NCBI GenBank assembly: GCA_025464995.1
Contig: JAODMO010000050.1
Span: 1 to 64,000 of the forward strand
Reading direction: 5' to 3'
DNA: 64,000 nt
Source of the DNA: Microbacteriaceae bacterium
Lineage (GTDB): Bacteria; Actinomycetota; Actinomycetes; Actinomycetales; Microbacteriaceae
The position numbers and the translations under genes were made by a program. The notes under the pieces were generated by a model that made no database searches, was not told the DNA's origin, and worked only from the letters and a program-made list of their open reading frames with translations. Below are positions 39,862-47,708 of the stretch, one piece after another; position 1 is the stretch's first letter, and each line of letters opens with the position of its first letter.

Positions 39862-40160
39862 TCGTCGGGAGGGGTGAGATCGCCCGTCGGGGGCCGGCGC
39901 GGTATCGACAGCTCGGCGAGGTCGGCGTACTCCGACTGGTTCCACAGCCCGAGGCGGCGTGTCTCCTCGTACTTCGCCTCGATGTACGACTCGAGCACCG
40001 ACCGCTCGACGCGCCACTGCCCCTTCGCACCGATCTTGATCGCGGGCAGCTCGCCGCTGCGCACGAGTGCGTACGCCTGGTTGAGCGAGATGTTGAGCAT
40101 CTCCGCGGTGTCGGCGAGCGTGAGAAACCGGCCTAGGGCGCCGGCGTCCGTCTGGTCCAT
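39837..40160 (-). CDS. Excisionase/MerR-type helix-turn-helix DNA-binding protein
   Basis: 107 residues. Residues about 12-66 form a winged helix of the Xis/BldC type: FLTLADTAEMLNISLNQAYALVRSGELPAIKIGAKGQWRVER. The tail is charged and Pro-rich. BldC-like proteins are developmental regulators in actinobacteria; others are phage excisionases. No integrase is nearby, so a chromosomal regulator is more likely. Confidence 0.82.
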   Translation of the reverse strand: MDQTDAGALGRFLTLADTAEMLNISLNQAYALVRSGELPAIKIGAKGQWRVERSVLESYIEAKYEETRRLGLWNQSEYADLAELSIPRRPPTGDLTPPDDQTRTRRS

Positions 40161-40172
40161 GCATCGATTATG
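40161..40172 (-). promoter_or_regulatory. Leaderless-type -10 element
   Basis: Minus strand CATAAT (40172-40167), six bases, then the ATG of the HTH gene. Confidence 0.45.
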
Positions 40173-40275
40173 TCGGCGGGTTCCCGTGGAGAACGAAGCT
40201 GTGGATAACTTTCTCGCGCAGGGACGCGGATGGTGAGCATGTCATACGGACGGTTGCAACCGCGAGGAGGAACGG

Positions 40276-40902
40276 ATGGCGCTGCCGACAGCCGCGGGCA
40301 GGCGGTTCTGGTTCGACCCCCGGTTCGCAATCGGGCTCGCGCTCATCGTCGCGTCGATCGTGGGCGTGCTGCTCATCGTGGGCGCCGCCGACACGTCGGT
40401 GCGCGTATACGCCGCACGCGAGCCGCTCTCACCGGGCGATCACATCGACGCGGGCGACCTGGTCGCGACGAGCGTGCGACTCGACGGCGCCGAGCGGCTG
40501 TACCTGGTGCCCGCCGATCTCGATTCCGACGGGCTCGTGGTGACGAAACCGGTCGCCGAGGGGGAACTCGTGCCCGCATCGGCGGTCGGGTCGCTGGACG
40601 GCGTGCGGATGACCTCCGTCGTGCTCGGAGTGAACGGACGGCTCGCGGCATCCGTCGGCCCCGGTTCGATCGTCGACGTGTGGAGCGCCCGCAGCACGAG
40701 CGCCGGCCAGTTCGAGGCGCCCGCCGTGGTGGTCGCCTCGGCCACCGTCGTGCGCCTCGTCGAAGACACCGGGTTGGTCGTGGACGACCGGGCGATGTCG
40801 GTCGAGGTGCTCGTGCCGCGCGACCGGGTGGCGCGCGTGCTCGAGGCGCTCGCCAACGACGACGCGGTGTCGGTCGTGCCCGCCAGCCTGCCGGGGAAGT
40901 GA
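40276..40902 (+). CDS. SAF-domain protein (CpaB-like)
   Basis: 208 residues. One membrane helix near the N-terminus (FAIGLALIVASIVGVLLIVGA, about 17-38) with the remainder exported. Residues about 43-105 are a SAF domain (VYAAREPLSPGDHIDAGDLV, KPVAEGELVPASAVG). The C-terminal part resembles RcpC/CpaB (VLGVNGRLAASVGPGSIVDVWSAR). CpaB assists type IV/Flp pilus assembly. AGGAGG precedes the ATG. Coupled to the ATPase gene by a GTGA overlap. No pilin, secretin or CpaF is in the window. Confidence 0.8.
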   Translation: MALPTAAGRRFWFDPRFAIGLALIVASIVGVLLIVGAADTSVRVYAAREPLSPGDHIDAGDLVATSVRLDGAERLYLVPADLDSDGLVVTKPVAEGELVPASAVGSLDGVRMTSVVLGVNGRLAASVGPGSIVDVWSARSTSAGQFEAPAVVVASATVVRLVEDTGLVVDDRAMSVEVLVPRDRVARVLEALANDDAVSVVPASLPGK

Positions 40903-42140
40903 CCGTGCGCATCGCGCTCGCCGTCCCGGCGCCGTACGACGACCGGTACGCCCGCGAGGCGCTGCGGCACGGACACGAGGTGGTCGCCAGCGCGCACGAC
41001 GCCGAACAGCTCGCGGCCGTGCTCGATGCGGCGAGACCGGATGTCGCGATCGTCTGGGGCAGCGCCCGCTACCTGAGCTACGGCACCCTCTCCGACTGCG
41101 ACATCCGAGGGGTGCGCGTGCTCGCCGCGGTGGCCGCCGACGACGAGCGCAGGTACGCGACGGGCATCGGGCTGTACGACCTCGTCGACGGCGCCGGCGA
41201 CTGGGAGGCTTTCGAGTCGGCACTCGTCGGCGAGCGGGCGGCCGCGCCGGATGCGGAGCCCGGAGGGGAGCGGGGCAACCGCGGTGTCGTGATCGCCGTG
41301 TGGGGCCCCGCCGGGTCGCCCGGGCGTACGACCATGGCGATCTCGATCGCGGCCGAGATCGCCGCGGCCGGTTACTCGGTGGTTCTCGGCGACGTAGACA
41401 CCCACAGCGCCTCGATCGCGCCCGCCCTCGGGCTCACCGACGAGGCACCCGGTTTCGCCGCTGCCTGCCGGCTCGCCGGTGCGGAGAGCCTGACGCGCGA
41501 CGAGCTCGAACGCATCGGCCAGCGCTACCGCGGGGTGGACTCCAGTTTCTGGGTGCTCACCGGCATAGGCCAGCCGAGCCGCTGGCCCGAGCTGTCGGCC
41601 GACCGCGTGCGCTCGACGATCGACGAGTGTCGACGGTGGGTCGAGTACGTCGTGCTCGATACCGCGTCGAGCCTCGAGAACGATGAGGAGATCGTGAGCG
41701 ACATGTTCGCGCCCCGCCGCAACGCCGCCACGCTGGCCGCACTGGGCGAGGCCGATCATGTGATCGCCGTCGGCGCGGGAGACCCCATCGGGCTCGCCCG
41801 ATTCCTGCGCGCCCACGGCGACCTCGCCGACGTCGTGACGACGGATGCGATCACGGTCGTCGCGAACAAGGTGCGGGCCAGCGCGATCGGGCTCAACGCT
41901 TCGGGCCAGGTGACGCAGACGCTCGCCCGGTTCGGCGGCATCGAGTCGCCCGTGCTGGTGCCGTGGGACCAGGTCGCCGCCGACGCCGCCATCCTGGGCG
42001 GAACCACGCTGCGCGACGCGGCGCCCCGTTCGGCGGCGCGGCTCGCGATCCAGCGGCTGGTGACAGAACGGATCGTGCCCTCGCGAATCGCGGCATCGCG
42101 CAGTAGATCCGCCGGCATCATCGGTCGATGGCGGCGGTGA
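40899..42140 (+). CDS. CpaE/MinD-like P-loop ATPase
   Basis: 413 residues from the GTG at 40899 overlapping the SAF gene stop (GTGA). Residues 1 to about 115 resemble a degenerate receiver domain as in CpaE. The ATPase domain begins about 130: deviant Walker A GPAGSPGRTT at 136-145 with Arg where Lys is usual, VVLGDVDTHSASIAPALGL, and YVVLDTASS as Walker B-like. Related proteins position pili or partition cargo. Partner is the SAF protein. The Lys-to-Arg change is seen in some actinobacterial relatives, so activity loss is not proven. Confidence 0.8.
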   Translation: MTVRIALAVPAPYDDRYAREALRHGHEVVASAHDAEQLAAVLDAARPDVAIVWGSARYLSYGTLSDCDIRGVRVLAAVAADDERRYATGIGLYDLVDGAGDWEAFESALVGERAAAPDAEPGGERGNRGVVIAVWGPAGSPGRTTMAISIAAEIAAAGYSVVLGDVDTHSASIAPALGLTDEAPGFAAACRLAGAESLTRDELERIGQRYRGVDSSFWVLTGIGQPSRWPELSADRVRSTIDECRRWVEYVVLDTASSLENDEEIVSDMFAPRRNAATLAALGEADHVIAVGAGDPIGLARFLRAHGDLADVVTTDAITVVANKVRASAIGLNASGQVTQTLARFGGIESPVLVPWDQVAADAAILGGTTLRDAAPRSAARLAIQRLVTERIVPSRIAASRSRSAGIIGRWRR

Positions 42141-42201
42141 GCCGCGACCCCGGAGTCTCCGCCCCTAGAGGCGATGTGACGGCGACGACCCCGAGAGATA
42201 C

Positions 42202-42720
42202 CTAGACGAGCTCCAGCCGGTAGACGAGCACGGGCACGCCCGACGGCGTGACGTCCGGGCGGTCGAGGGTGAAGCCGAGCCGGGTGGCCAGGCCGATGGA
42301 TGGGGCGTTGCCCGGGTCGATCACGGCGATGAGCTGCTCGACGCCGGGTGCCGACCGCGCCCACTCGATCCACGCCCGGCAGCCCTCCGCGGCCAGCCCG
42401 CGTCCCTGCGCGTGGGCGGCGAGCACGTAGCCCAGCTCCACCTCGTTCCACACCGACCAGTGGTGCAGCCCGATGCGGCCGAGGAACGCGCCCGACTCCC
42501 GGTCGAGAACGGCGCTCTGCCCGTACCCGCGCTCGCGCCACTCGTCGGCGAACCGGGCCGCCTGCGCGGGGATCGACGCCGGGGTGAGGCCGGTTCCGCC
42601 GACGTAGCGGGCGACGTCCGGGTCGGCGTACAGGGCGACGAGGTCGTCGGCGTGCTCGCGCGTGAGCGGGGAAAGGAGGAGCCGCTCGGTCGTGAGCTGC
42701 GGCATCCCGGGCGTCGTCAT
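42202..42720 (-). CDS. GNAT-family N-acetyltransferase (RimJ/RimL type)
   Basis: 172 residues. Opens with QLTTERLLLSPLTREHADDLVALYADPDVARYVGG, typical of the ribosomal-protein/antibiotic acetyltransferase subgroup. The acetyl-CoA-binding motif A is YVLAAHAQGRGLAAEGCRAWI and motif B is NAPSIGLATRLGFTL. Substrate not identifiable. Divergent from pdtaS with a 54-bp gap. Confidence 0.88.
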   Translation of the reverse strand: MTTPGMPQLTTERLLLSPLTREHADDLVALYADPDVARYVGGTGLTPASIPAQAARFADEWRERGYGQSAVLDRESGAFLGRIGLHHWSVWNEVELGYVLAAHAQGRGLAAEGCRAWIEWARSAPGVEQLIAVIDPGNAPSIGLATRLGFTLDRPDVTPSGVPVLVYRLELV

Positions 42721-42761
42721 AGCAGCTATCCTCGCAGCCGATGCCCCTCCGGCTAACACGG

Positions 42762-42774
42762 TACCCTGAGGGAC
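42762..42774 (+). promoter_or_regulatory. Leaderless-type -10 element
   Basis: TACCCT (42762-42767) followed by seven bases and the GTG of pdtaS. Confidence 0.4.
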
Positions 42775-44271
42775 GTGTCGACCCTCAGTGATCTCGTACA
42801 GGCCCAGGGACGTTCGAGCGAAGCAGACATCGAGTGGCTTCACTTGCTCGTCGGCGACTGGCAGCTTCTCGCCGACCTCGCGTTCGCCGACATCGTGCTG
42901 TGGGTTCCGAGCGCGGAGGGCAGCTTCGTCGCCGTCGCCCACGCCCGCCCCTCGAGCAGCGCCACCCTCTTCTACCGCGACTTCGTGGGCCAGGCGGTGA
43001 AGCCCGAGTGGGAGCACCAGGTCACGGAGGCGTTCGAGACCGCCACGATCATCGACACCGGAGCGCCCACCTGGTACGAGGAGACGCCGACGCGCGTGCG
43101 GGCCGTGCCGGTCATGCGACGCCTCTCCCCGAGTGGCTCGGCGATCTCCGAGGCGCCCGTCGCCGTCGTCACCCGCCACACCAACCTGAGCGAGGCACGC
43201 ACGCCGGGCCGCCAGGAGCTCACCTTCAACGAGTGCGCCAACGACCTGTTCGTCATGATCGCATCCGGCGACTTCCCCGACCTCGGAGCGCCGACCGGTC
43301 CGCGACGCGGCGCACCGCGGGCATCCGACGGGCTTATCCGCCTCGACGTCGACGGCACGGTGACCTTCGCGAGCCCCAACGCGCTCTCGGCCTTCAACCG
43401 CATGGGTTTCGCCGGCGAACTCGAGGGCGAGTCGCTCGCCGAGGTCACGACGAGCCTGCTGCACGGGCGCCAGGTGGTCGACGAGAGCCTGCCGCTCGTC
43501 GTGACCGGACGTGCCCCGTGGCGTACCGACATCGAGGCGCGCGGCGTCACGGTGTCGATCCGCGCGATCCCCGTGCGCAACCGCGGGGAACGCGTCGGCG
43601 CCATCGTGCTCTGCCGCGACGTGACCGAGGTGCGGCACCAGGAGCGCGAGCTCATCACGAAGGATGCCACCATCCGGGAGATCCACCACCGGGTGAAGAA
43701 CAACCTGCAGACGGTCGCGTCGCTGCTGCGCATCCAGGCGCGGCGTACCCACAGCGACGTCGCCCGCGACGCACTCGGTCAGGCGATGCGCCGCGTCACC
43801 GCCATCGCCGTCGTGCACGACACCCTCAGCGAGGGGCTCAACCAGAACGTCGACTTCGACACCGTGTTCGATCGGGTGCTGCTGCTCATCGCGGAGATCG
43901 CGACCGGGCACAACACGACGGTGCATCCCAAGTCCACCGGGAGCTTCGGGGTGCTGCCAAGCGAGTATGCAACCCCGCTTGCACTCGCGCTCACCGAGCT
44001 CGTCACCAATGCGGTAGAGCACGGCCTCGCGGGACGCGCGGAGGGCGAGGTCGAGATCATCGCCCAGCGCACCGACGAGATGCTGTCTGTGAAGGTGCGT
44101 GACAACGGCGTCGGGCTCGCGGAGGGCAAGGTCGGTTCCGGGCTCGGCACGCAGATCGTGCGCACGCTCATCCAGGGTGAGCTCGGGGGCTCCATCGACT
44201 GGCACACCATGATGGGCTCCGGCACCGAGGTCACCATCGAGATGCCGCTGGTCTGGCTCACCAAGAGCTAG
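42775..44271 (+). CDS. pdtaS: Sensor histidine kinase PdtaS (HisKA_2 family)
   Basis: 498 residues, cytosolic. N-terminal GAF-like domain (about 20-165), PAS domain (about 185-285), HisKA_2 box IREIHHRVKNNLQTVASLLRIQARR (His304/305), then the HATPase domain ending near residue 495 (VKVRDNGVGL and GLGTQIVRTLIQGELGG). In M. tuberculosis PdtaS phosphorylates the RNA-binding antiterminator PdtaR and responds to c-di-GMP and NO/copper. The pdtaR-like gene is not in this window. Linkage to whiB1 matches Rv3220c-Rv3219. GTG start. Confidence 0.93.
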   Translation: MSTLSDLVQAQGRSSEADIEWLHLLVGDWQLLADLAFADIVLWVPSAEGSFVAVAHARPSSSATLFYRDFVGQAVKPEWEHQVTEAFETATIIDTGAPTWYEETPTRVRAVPVMRRLSPSGSAISEAPVAVVTRHTNLSEARTPGRQELTFNECANDLFVMIASGDFPDLGAPTGPRRGAPRASDGLIRLDVDGTVTFASPNALSAFNRMGFAGELEGESLAEVTTSLLHGRQVVDESLPLVVTGRAPWRTDIEARGVTVSIRAIPVRNRGERVGAIVLCRDVTEVRHQERELITKDATIREIHHRVKNNLQTVASLLRIQARRTHSDVARDALGQAMRRVTAIAVVHDTLSEGLNQNVDFDTVFDRVLLLIAEIATGHNTTVHPKSTGSFGVLPSEYATPLALALTELVTNAVEHGLAGRAEGEVEIIAQRTDEMLSVKVRDNGVGLAEGKVGSGLGTQIVRTLIQGELGGSIDWHTMMGSGTEVTIEMPLVWLTKS

Positions 44272-44285
44272 TCGTCTTCGTCGAT

Positions 44286-44590
44286 TCAGATGCTCTTCGG
44301 GCGCGGAGGAGTGCGTACCGGCTCACCCGACTCCGGCGTGTGGAGCACGGACTCGATCGCCCCGTCGCGCGTGAGATGGTTCGGGTGGTCCATCCAGGCG
44401 AACTTGCCGTCGGGGTCGTACGGATCCGGTATGCGTGCTGGGATGGCTACCGCAGAGCGTCCACGTCCTCCGCGCTGGGAAGACCGAGAAACTGGGCCTC
44501 GGTGACGATCGCCTCGTCGCGCGTCAGGTGGTTGGTATTGTCGAACCTGGCGCCGCGGGTCGTCACCCATCCGCACGGCAGCTCTGACAT
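44286..44590 (-). pseudogene. Small two-repeat gene split by a probable 1-nt frameshift
   Basis: An ATG at 44590 opens 47 codons (MSELPCGWVTTRGARFDNTN, then HLTRDEAIVTEAQFLGL, ending VDALR at a TAG at 44447). Right after it, in another frame and with no start codon of its own nearby, the reading frame ending at 44286 encodes IPARIPDPYDPDGKFAWMD, then HPNHLTRDGAIESVLHTPESG. Both parts share F-x(2-4)-NHLTRD-x-AI, so this looks like one protein of about 100 residues with two copies of a short motif, broken near 44450. Alternatives are sequencing error, programmed frameshift or two separate genes. Convergent with pdtaS. I do not recognise the family. Confidence 0.5.
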
Positions 44591-44643
44591 CCGCTCAGCA
44601 CATCGCACAACAGGCGGCGTTGACCAGACCTTGCGTTAACGAG

Positions 44644-44680
44644 CGAACTGCCGCCGTCCTTGCGGACGGGCGGCAGTTCG
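44644..44680 (-). terminator. Hairpin terminator downstream of whiB1
   Basis: CGAACTGCCGCCGTCC (44644-44659) pairs with GGACGGGCGGCAGTTCG (44664-44680) with one bulged base and a TTGC loop; on the minus strand it is followed by CTCGTTAAC. It lies 17 bp past the whiB1 stop. Confidence 0.65.
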
Positions 44681-44697
44681 GCACTGCTGGGTCGTGA

Positions 44698-44946
44698 TCA
44701 GGAAGCGCGACGGGCGCGAGCGGCGCGGCGCTTGAGAGCGCGGCGCTCGTCTTCGCTGAGTCCGCCCCAGACGCCCGAGTCCTGGCTGGTCTCGAGGGCG
44801 TACTGCAGGCACATCTCGGTCACGGAGCAACGCGCGCACACCGCTTTCGCCTTGTCGATCTGGTCGACGGCCGGACCGGTGTTTCCAACGGGGAAGAAAA
44901 GTTCCGGGTCAGCGGTAAGGCAAGCGGCTTTGTCGCGCCAATCCAT
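44698..44946 (-). CDS. whiB1: WhiB-family iron-sulfur regulator WhiB1
   Basis: 82 residues. Cys9, Cys37, Cys40 and Cys46 ligate a [4Fe-4S] cluster; GVWGG at 58-62 and the Arg-rich end LKRRAARARRAS bind DNA. WhiB1 is an essential NO-sensitive regulator that contacts the primary sigma factor in mycobacteria. AAGGAG lies 5 nt before the ATG, after a leader of AT-rich sequence. The neighbour pdtaS supports the WhiB1 assignment. Confidence 0.93.
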   Translation of the reverse strand: MDWRDKAACLTADPELFFPVGNTGPAVDQIDKAKAVCARCSVTEMCLQYALETSQDSGVWGGLSEDERRALKRRAARARRAS

Positions 44947-45112
44947 GGGTGCTCCTTAAATAGGACTCTCACGGGCATGGGTATAAGCCCGCAAGATTCG
45001 GGGGGTGAGAAGTGATGTGGGATTCCCCTGCGCCGCTGCAAGCACGAAATCAACCTCGAATAGACTCTCATATCGAAGCACGCAAATCAATGGTTTTGTA
45101 TGGGATGTAGCT

Positions 45113-45550
45113 GTGAGCGAACCGCCTATCGTTGCCGATTCCACCAATTCGGGGGGTCGGGAACGCCGTCATCACCCCCTTGTGCTGGCGCTCGCGGCGG
45201 TGCTCTTCCTCGAGGCGGCCGGCCTCGCCGTCGTCACCGTGACTCTCCTCGTCGAGCTGCTCGTCGAGCGCCCCGACTCGTTGCCGAGCGCCATCGCGTT
45301 GATGGCCTGCGCGGCGATAGCGACCGTGTGGGTCACCGTCATCGCGCTCAACTCGCTGCGCGGACGCGCCTGGATCCGCGGCGCATCCATCGTCGTGCAG
45401 GTGCTCATCGGTGCCGTCGCGCTCGGAAGCTTCCAAGGCCTCTTTCCGAGGGCCGACATAGGCTGGCTGCTGCTTCTCCCCGCGATCACCGTGCTCGTGC
45501 TGCTCTTCACAAAGCAGGTGCTCGCCGAGACCTCCCAGCGCGACTCGTAG
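45113..45550 (+). CDS. Small four-helix membrane protein
   Basis: 145 residues from a GTG (VSEPPIVADSTNSGG). After a polar basic start (RERRHH) there are four membrane helices at about 22-45, 55-75, 86-106 and 114-134, then a short tail. No motif indicates function. A similar protein lies next to whiB1 in other Micrococcales. Divergent from whiB1 across a 166-bp AT-richer region, convergent with the peroxiredoxin. Confidence 0.75.
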   Translation: MSEPPIVADSTNSGGRERRHHPLVLALAAVLFLEAAGLAVVTVTLLVELLVERPDSLPSAIALMACAAIATVWVTVIALNSLRGRAWIRGASIVVQVLIGAVALGSFQGLFPRADIGWLLLLPAITVLVLLFTKQVLAETSQRDS

Positions 45551-45565
45551 AGCACGCCGCTACGG

Positions 45566-46042
45566 CTACGCGTCGACCCCGAGCTTCTTGCGCAGGCTGG
45601 CGACGTGGCCGGTCGCCTTCACGTTGTAGAGGGCGAGTTGGATGGCGCCCGCCTCATCCACCACGAACGTCGACCGCAGCACGCCCGTGACCGTCTTGCC
45701 GTAGAGGTTCTTCTCGCCGTAGGCGCCGTACAGGTTGTGCACCGTGAGCTCGAGGTCGCTCAGCAGCGGAAAGTTGAGCCCCTGCTCGCCGTGGAACTTC
45801 GTGAGGTCGGCCACGGTGTCTTTCGAGACGCCGAGCACCTGGTAGCCGGCCGACTTGAGCGAGTTGATGTTGTCACGGAAGTCGCACGCCTGCGTCGTGC
45901 ACCCCGGGGTGCCTGCGGCCGGGTAGAAGTAGATGATGACCTTGCTGCCGGCGAAATCGGAGAGCGAGACGGATGCGCCATCCTGGTCGGTGAGGGTGAA
46001 AGCGGGTGCTTCCGTACCGGTGTCGAGTTTCGCGGGGCTCAT
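45566..46042 (-). CDS. bcp: Peroxiredoxin of the BCP/PrxQ type
   Basis: 158 residues. Thioredoxin-fold thiol peroxidase. The peroxidatic Cys48 sits in YPAAGTPGCTTQACDFRD and the resolving Cys53 is five residues on, the intramolecular-disulfide arrangement of BCP/PrxQ. AAGGAG precedes the ATG at 46042. It diverges from tRNA-Lys, leaving 71 bp that must carry both promoters. Confidence 0.92.
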   Translation of the reverse strand: MSPAKLDTGTEAPAFTLTDQDGASVSLSDFAGSKVIIYFYPAAGTPGCTTQACDFRDNINSLKSAGYQVLGVSKDTVADLTKFHGEQGLNFPLLSDLELTVHNLYGAYGEKNLYGKTVTGVLRSTFVVDEAGAIQLALYNVKATGHVASLRKKLGVDA

Positions 46043-46113
46043 GGGACTCCTTGTTCGCGGGGCTGTTTTACTCATGCTAATCTTGCTTCTCGGCGCTGAA
46101 GTTCTGGCGCGAC

Positions 46114-46189
<76 letters not shown>

Positions 46190-46191
46190 TA

Positions 46192-46235
46192 GAAAAGCCC
46201 GGTATCTCGCAGCAATACGAGCATCCGGGCTTTTC
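46192..46235 (+). terminator. Terminator of tRNA-Lys
   Basis: GAAAAGCCCGG (46192-46202) pairs perfectly with CCGGGCTTTTC (46225-46235); an inner CTCG/CGAG extends the stem. The descending arm ends in CTTTTC. Confidence 0.8.
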
Positions 46236-46536
46236 GCTGTCCAGGGTGCAAAAGGGCGATCCCCTCCAAAACGCCTCCTTAGCTGGATGGTGCCAGTCGG
46301 TCATGTGGCCGGCTGACTGAGACGCCGGTCTCGCGGGCGCTAGTCCTCCGGTGCCCCGGCGTCGCAGCTCGCCGTGAGCTCTGTCCGCAGCGGTGCTCGC
46401 CGAAGGTTCCTACGGGGCGATGACTAGGCTGTGCGCCCCGCACTCGTCGGCGCAGGGGTGCGGCGCCGCAACATCCATCAGGAGGAGTTCGCGTTCTGAG
46501 CGGCACCGTGATCGCCGGACTCGCGCAGCGAGCGAA
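46236..46536 (+). other. Non-coding stretch beside the tRNA with an orphan promoter and ribosome binding site
   Basis: No convincing gene. TAGGCT (46425-46430) looks like a -10, a GC hairpin follows around 46431-46465, and AGGAGGAG (46480-46487) is a strong ribosome binding site. Yet the expected start codon position carries no gene; the next reading frame is only the antisense of lacI. The arrangement looks like a 5' leader cut off from its gene where the carbohydrate island joins. Confidence 0.45.
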
Positions 46537-47571
46537 TCAGCCGACGGGCATCGTCGACTCGCGCGTCACGACCCTGCAGGCCAGCGCCTCGACGCCGGAG
46601 TGCCGGGTGCCTCCGATCGCCTCGAGCAGCCGCTGGGCGGCGAGGCGACCGAGCTGCTCGAGGCGCAGGTCGACACTCGTCAATTGCGGTCGGGAGTTCG
46701 TCGCGAGGATAGCCCAGTTGTCGAAGCTGATGACCGCGACGTCGCGCGGCACGCCGACGTCGAGTTCATGCAGCGAATCGAGCACACCTCGCGCGATCTG
46801 GTCGCTGCCGGCGACGATGGCGTCGATCTCGGGATGGTTGGCGAAGAGCATGCGCGTCGCCCCGCGACCCCAGCCCTCGTTCCACTCCCCGAACATCACC
46901 CGGTCGCCGACCAGCGGAAGGCCGGCGTCTTCGAGTGCTGCCGTCACGCCCGTAGCGCGGTCTCGAGCCGCCGCGTATGTCGGGTCGCCGGTGATGTGTG
47001 CAATGCGGGTGCGGCCGGAGCGGATGAGGTGCTCGGCCGCCAACCGACCACCGCCCACGTTGTCGCTGATGAGCGAGAGGTCGTCGGGATTCTCGGATGG
47101 CGCGTAGGCATAGACCACGGGGACGGGCAGCTCGCCGAGGGAGGGGCGGGCATCGGTGCTCGAGCCCACGACGATCAACCCGTCCACTCGTCGAGAGAGC
47201 AGGGCCTGCACGTGGTACTGCTCGCGAATGGAGTCGCCCCTCGCGTCGCAGAGGAAGACAGACATGCGGTCGGCGCCGACAGCGTCTTCGGCTCCCATCA
47301 ACACCGGTATCGAGAAGCGTCCTTCGAGGTCGTTCGTCAACAGGCCGACGGTACCGCTGCGCCCGGCCAGCAGCCCCCGCGCGAGGGCGTTCGGCTGGAA
47401 GGAAAGCTTTTCGGCTACCCGGTGCACGCGGTCGCGCGTCTCGGCCTTGACCTGGTCGCGGCCATTGAGCGCCTTCGACGCCGTCGCGACGGAGACGCCC
47501 GCTGCCTTCGCGACATCGGTCAACGTGACGGCCCGGAGAATAGGAACGGGATCGACATCCTTCGGCGCCAT
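46537..47571 (-). CDS. LacI-family transcriptional repressor
   Basis: 344 residues from the ATG at 47571 (GGAG 4-7 bases upstream). N-terminal LacI HTH: VTLTDVAKAAGVSVATASKALNGRDQV with hinge helix NALARGLLAGRSGTVGL; then a periplasmic-binding-like effector domain (DGLIVVGSST, HITGDPTYAAARDRATGV, VPRDVAVISFDNW). Divergent from the sugar operon and positioned to repress it through the palindrome at 47656. The inducer is probably an arabinose-derived sugar, inferred from the GH127 gene. Confidence 0.92.
   Translation of the reverse strand: MAPKDVDPVPILRAVTLTDVAKAAGVSVATASKALNGRDQVKAETRDRVHRVAEKLSFQPNALARGLLAGRSGTVGLLTNDLEGRFSIPVLMGAEDAVGADRMSVFLCDARGDSIREQYHVQALLSRRVDGLIVVGSSTDARPSLGELPVPVVYAYAPSENPDDLSLISDNVGGGRLAAEHLIRSGRTRIAHITGDPTYAAARDRATGVTAALEDAGLPLVGDRVMFGEWNEGWGRGATRMLFANHPEIDAIVAGSDQIARGVLDSLHELDVGVPRDVAVISFDNWAILATNSRPQLTSVDLRLEQLGRLAAQRLLEAIGGTRHSGVEALACRVVTRESTMPVG
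47400..47413. promoter_or_regulatory. Possible auxiliary LacI operator inside lacI
   Basis: Twelve of 14 bases match the palindrome at 47656-47669, including the central AAAGCTTTTCG half. It lies in the hinge-helix region of lacI, 256 bp centre to centre from the main site, a spacing that could allow DNA looping. It may also simply reflect the codons for EKLSF. Confidence 0.3.
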
Positions 47572-47623
47572 CGTTCTCCGTTCGGTTCGCGGGTGCCGTG
47601 CATCCGCACTGGGCCAGTTCCGG

Positions 47624-47653
47624 TTGACAAGAAGTGTATCTGCTGCATATCCT
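47624..47653 (+). promoter_or_regulatory. Promoter of the arabinofuranoside operon
   Basis: TTGACA (47624-47629), 18-nt spacer, TATCCT (47648-47653): a near-consensus primary-sigma promoter, the strongest in the window. Transcription would start near 47660, inside the operator. Confidence 0.75.
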
Positions 47654-47655
47654 AC

Positions 47656-47669
47656 CGAAAAGCTTTTCG
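47656..47669. promoter_or_regulatory. LacI-type operator palindrome
   Basis: CGAAAAGCTTTTCG, a perfect 14-bp palindrome with central AGCT, begins 3 bp after the -10 and covers the predicted transcript start. A second perfect 10-bp palindrome, GTTTCGAAAC, lies at 47674-47683. Confidence 0.7.
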
Positions 47670-47708
47670 TCACGTTTCGAAACTCGATGTCAAAGGAGAT
47701 GCCGGTCG

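Noticed and set aside
46508-47107. GTG-started plus-strand frame opposite lacI, 20 nt after a strong ribosome binding site
   Set aside because: Spacing is too long for initiation, and the frame is the antisense of a well-supported LacI protein.
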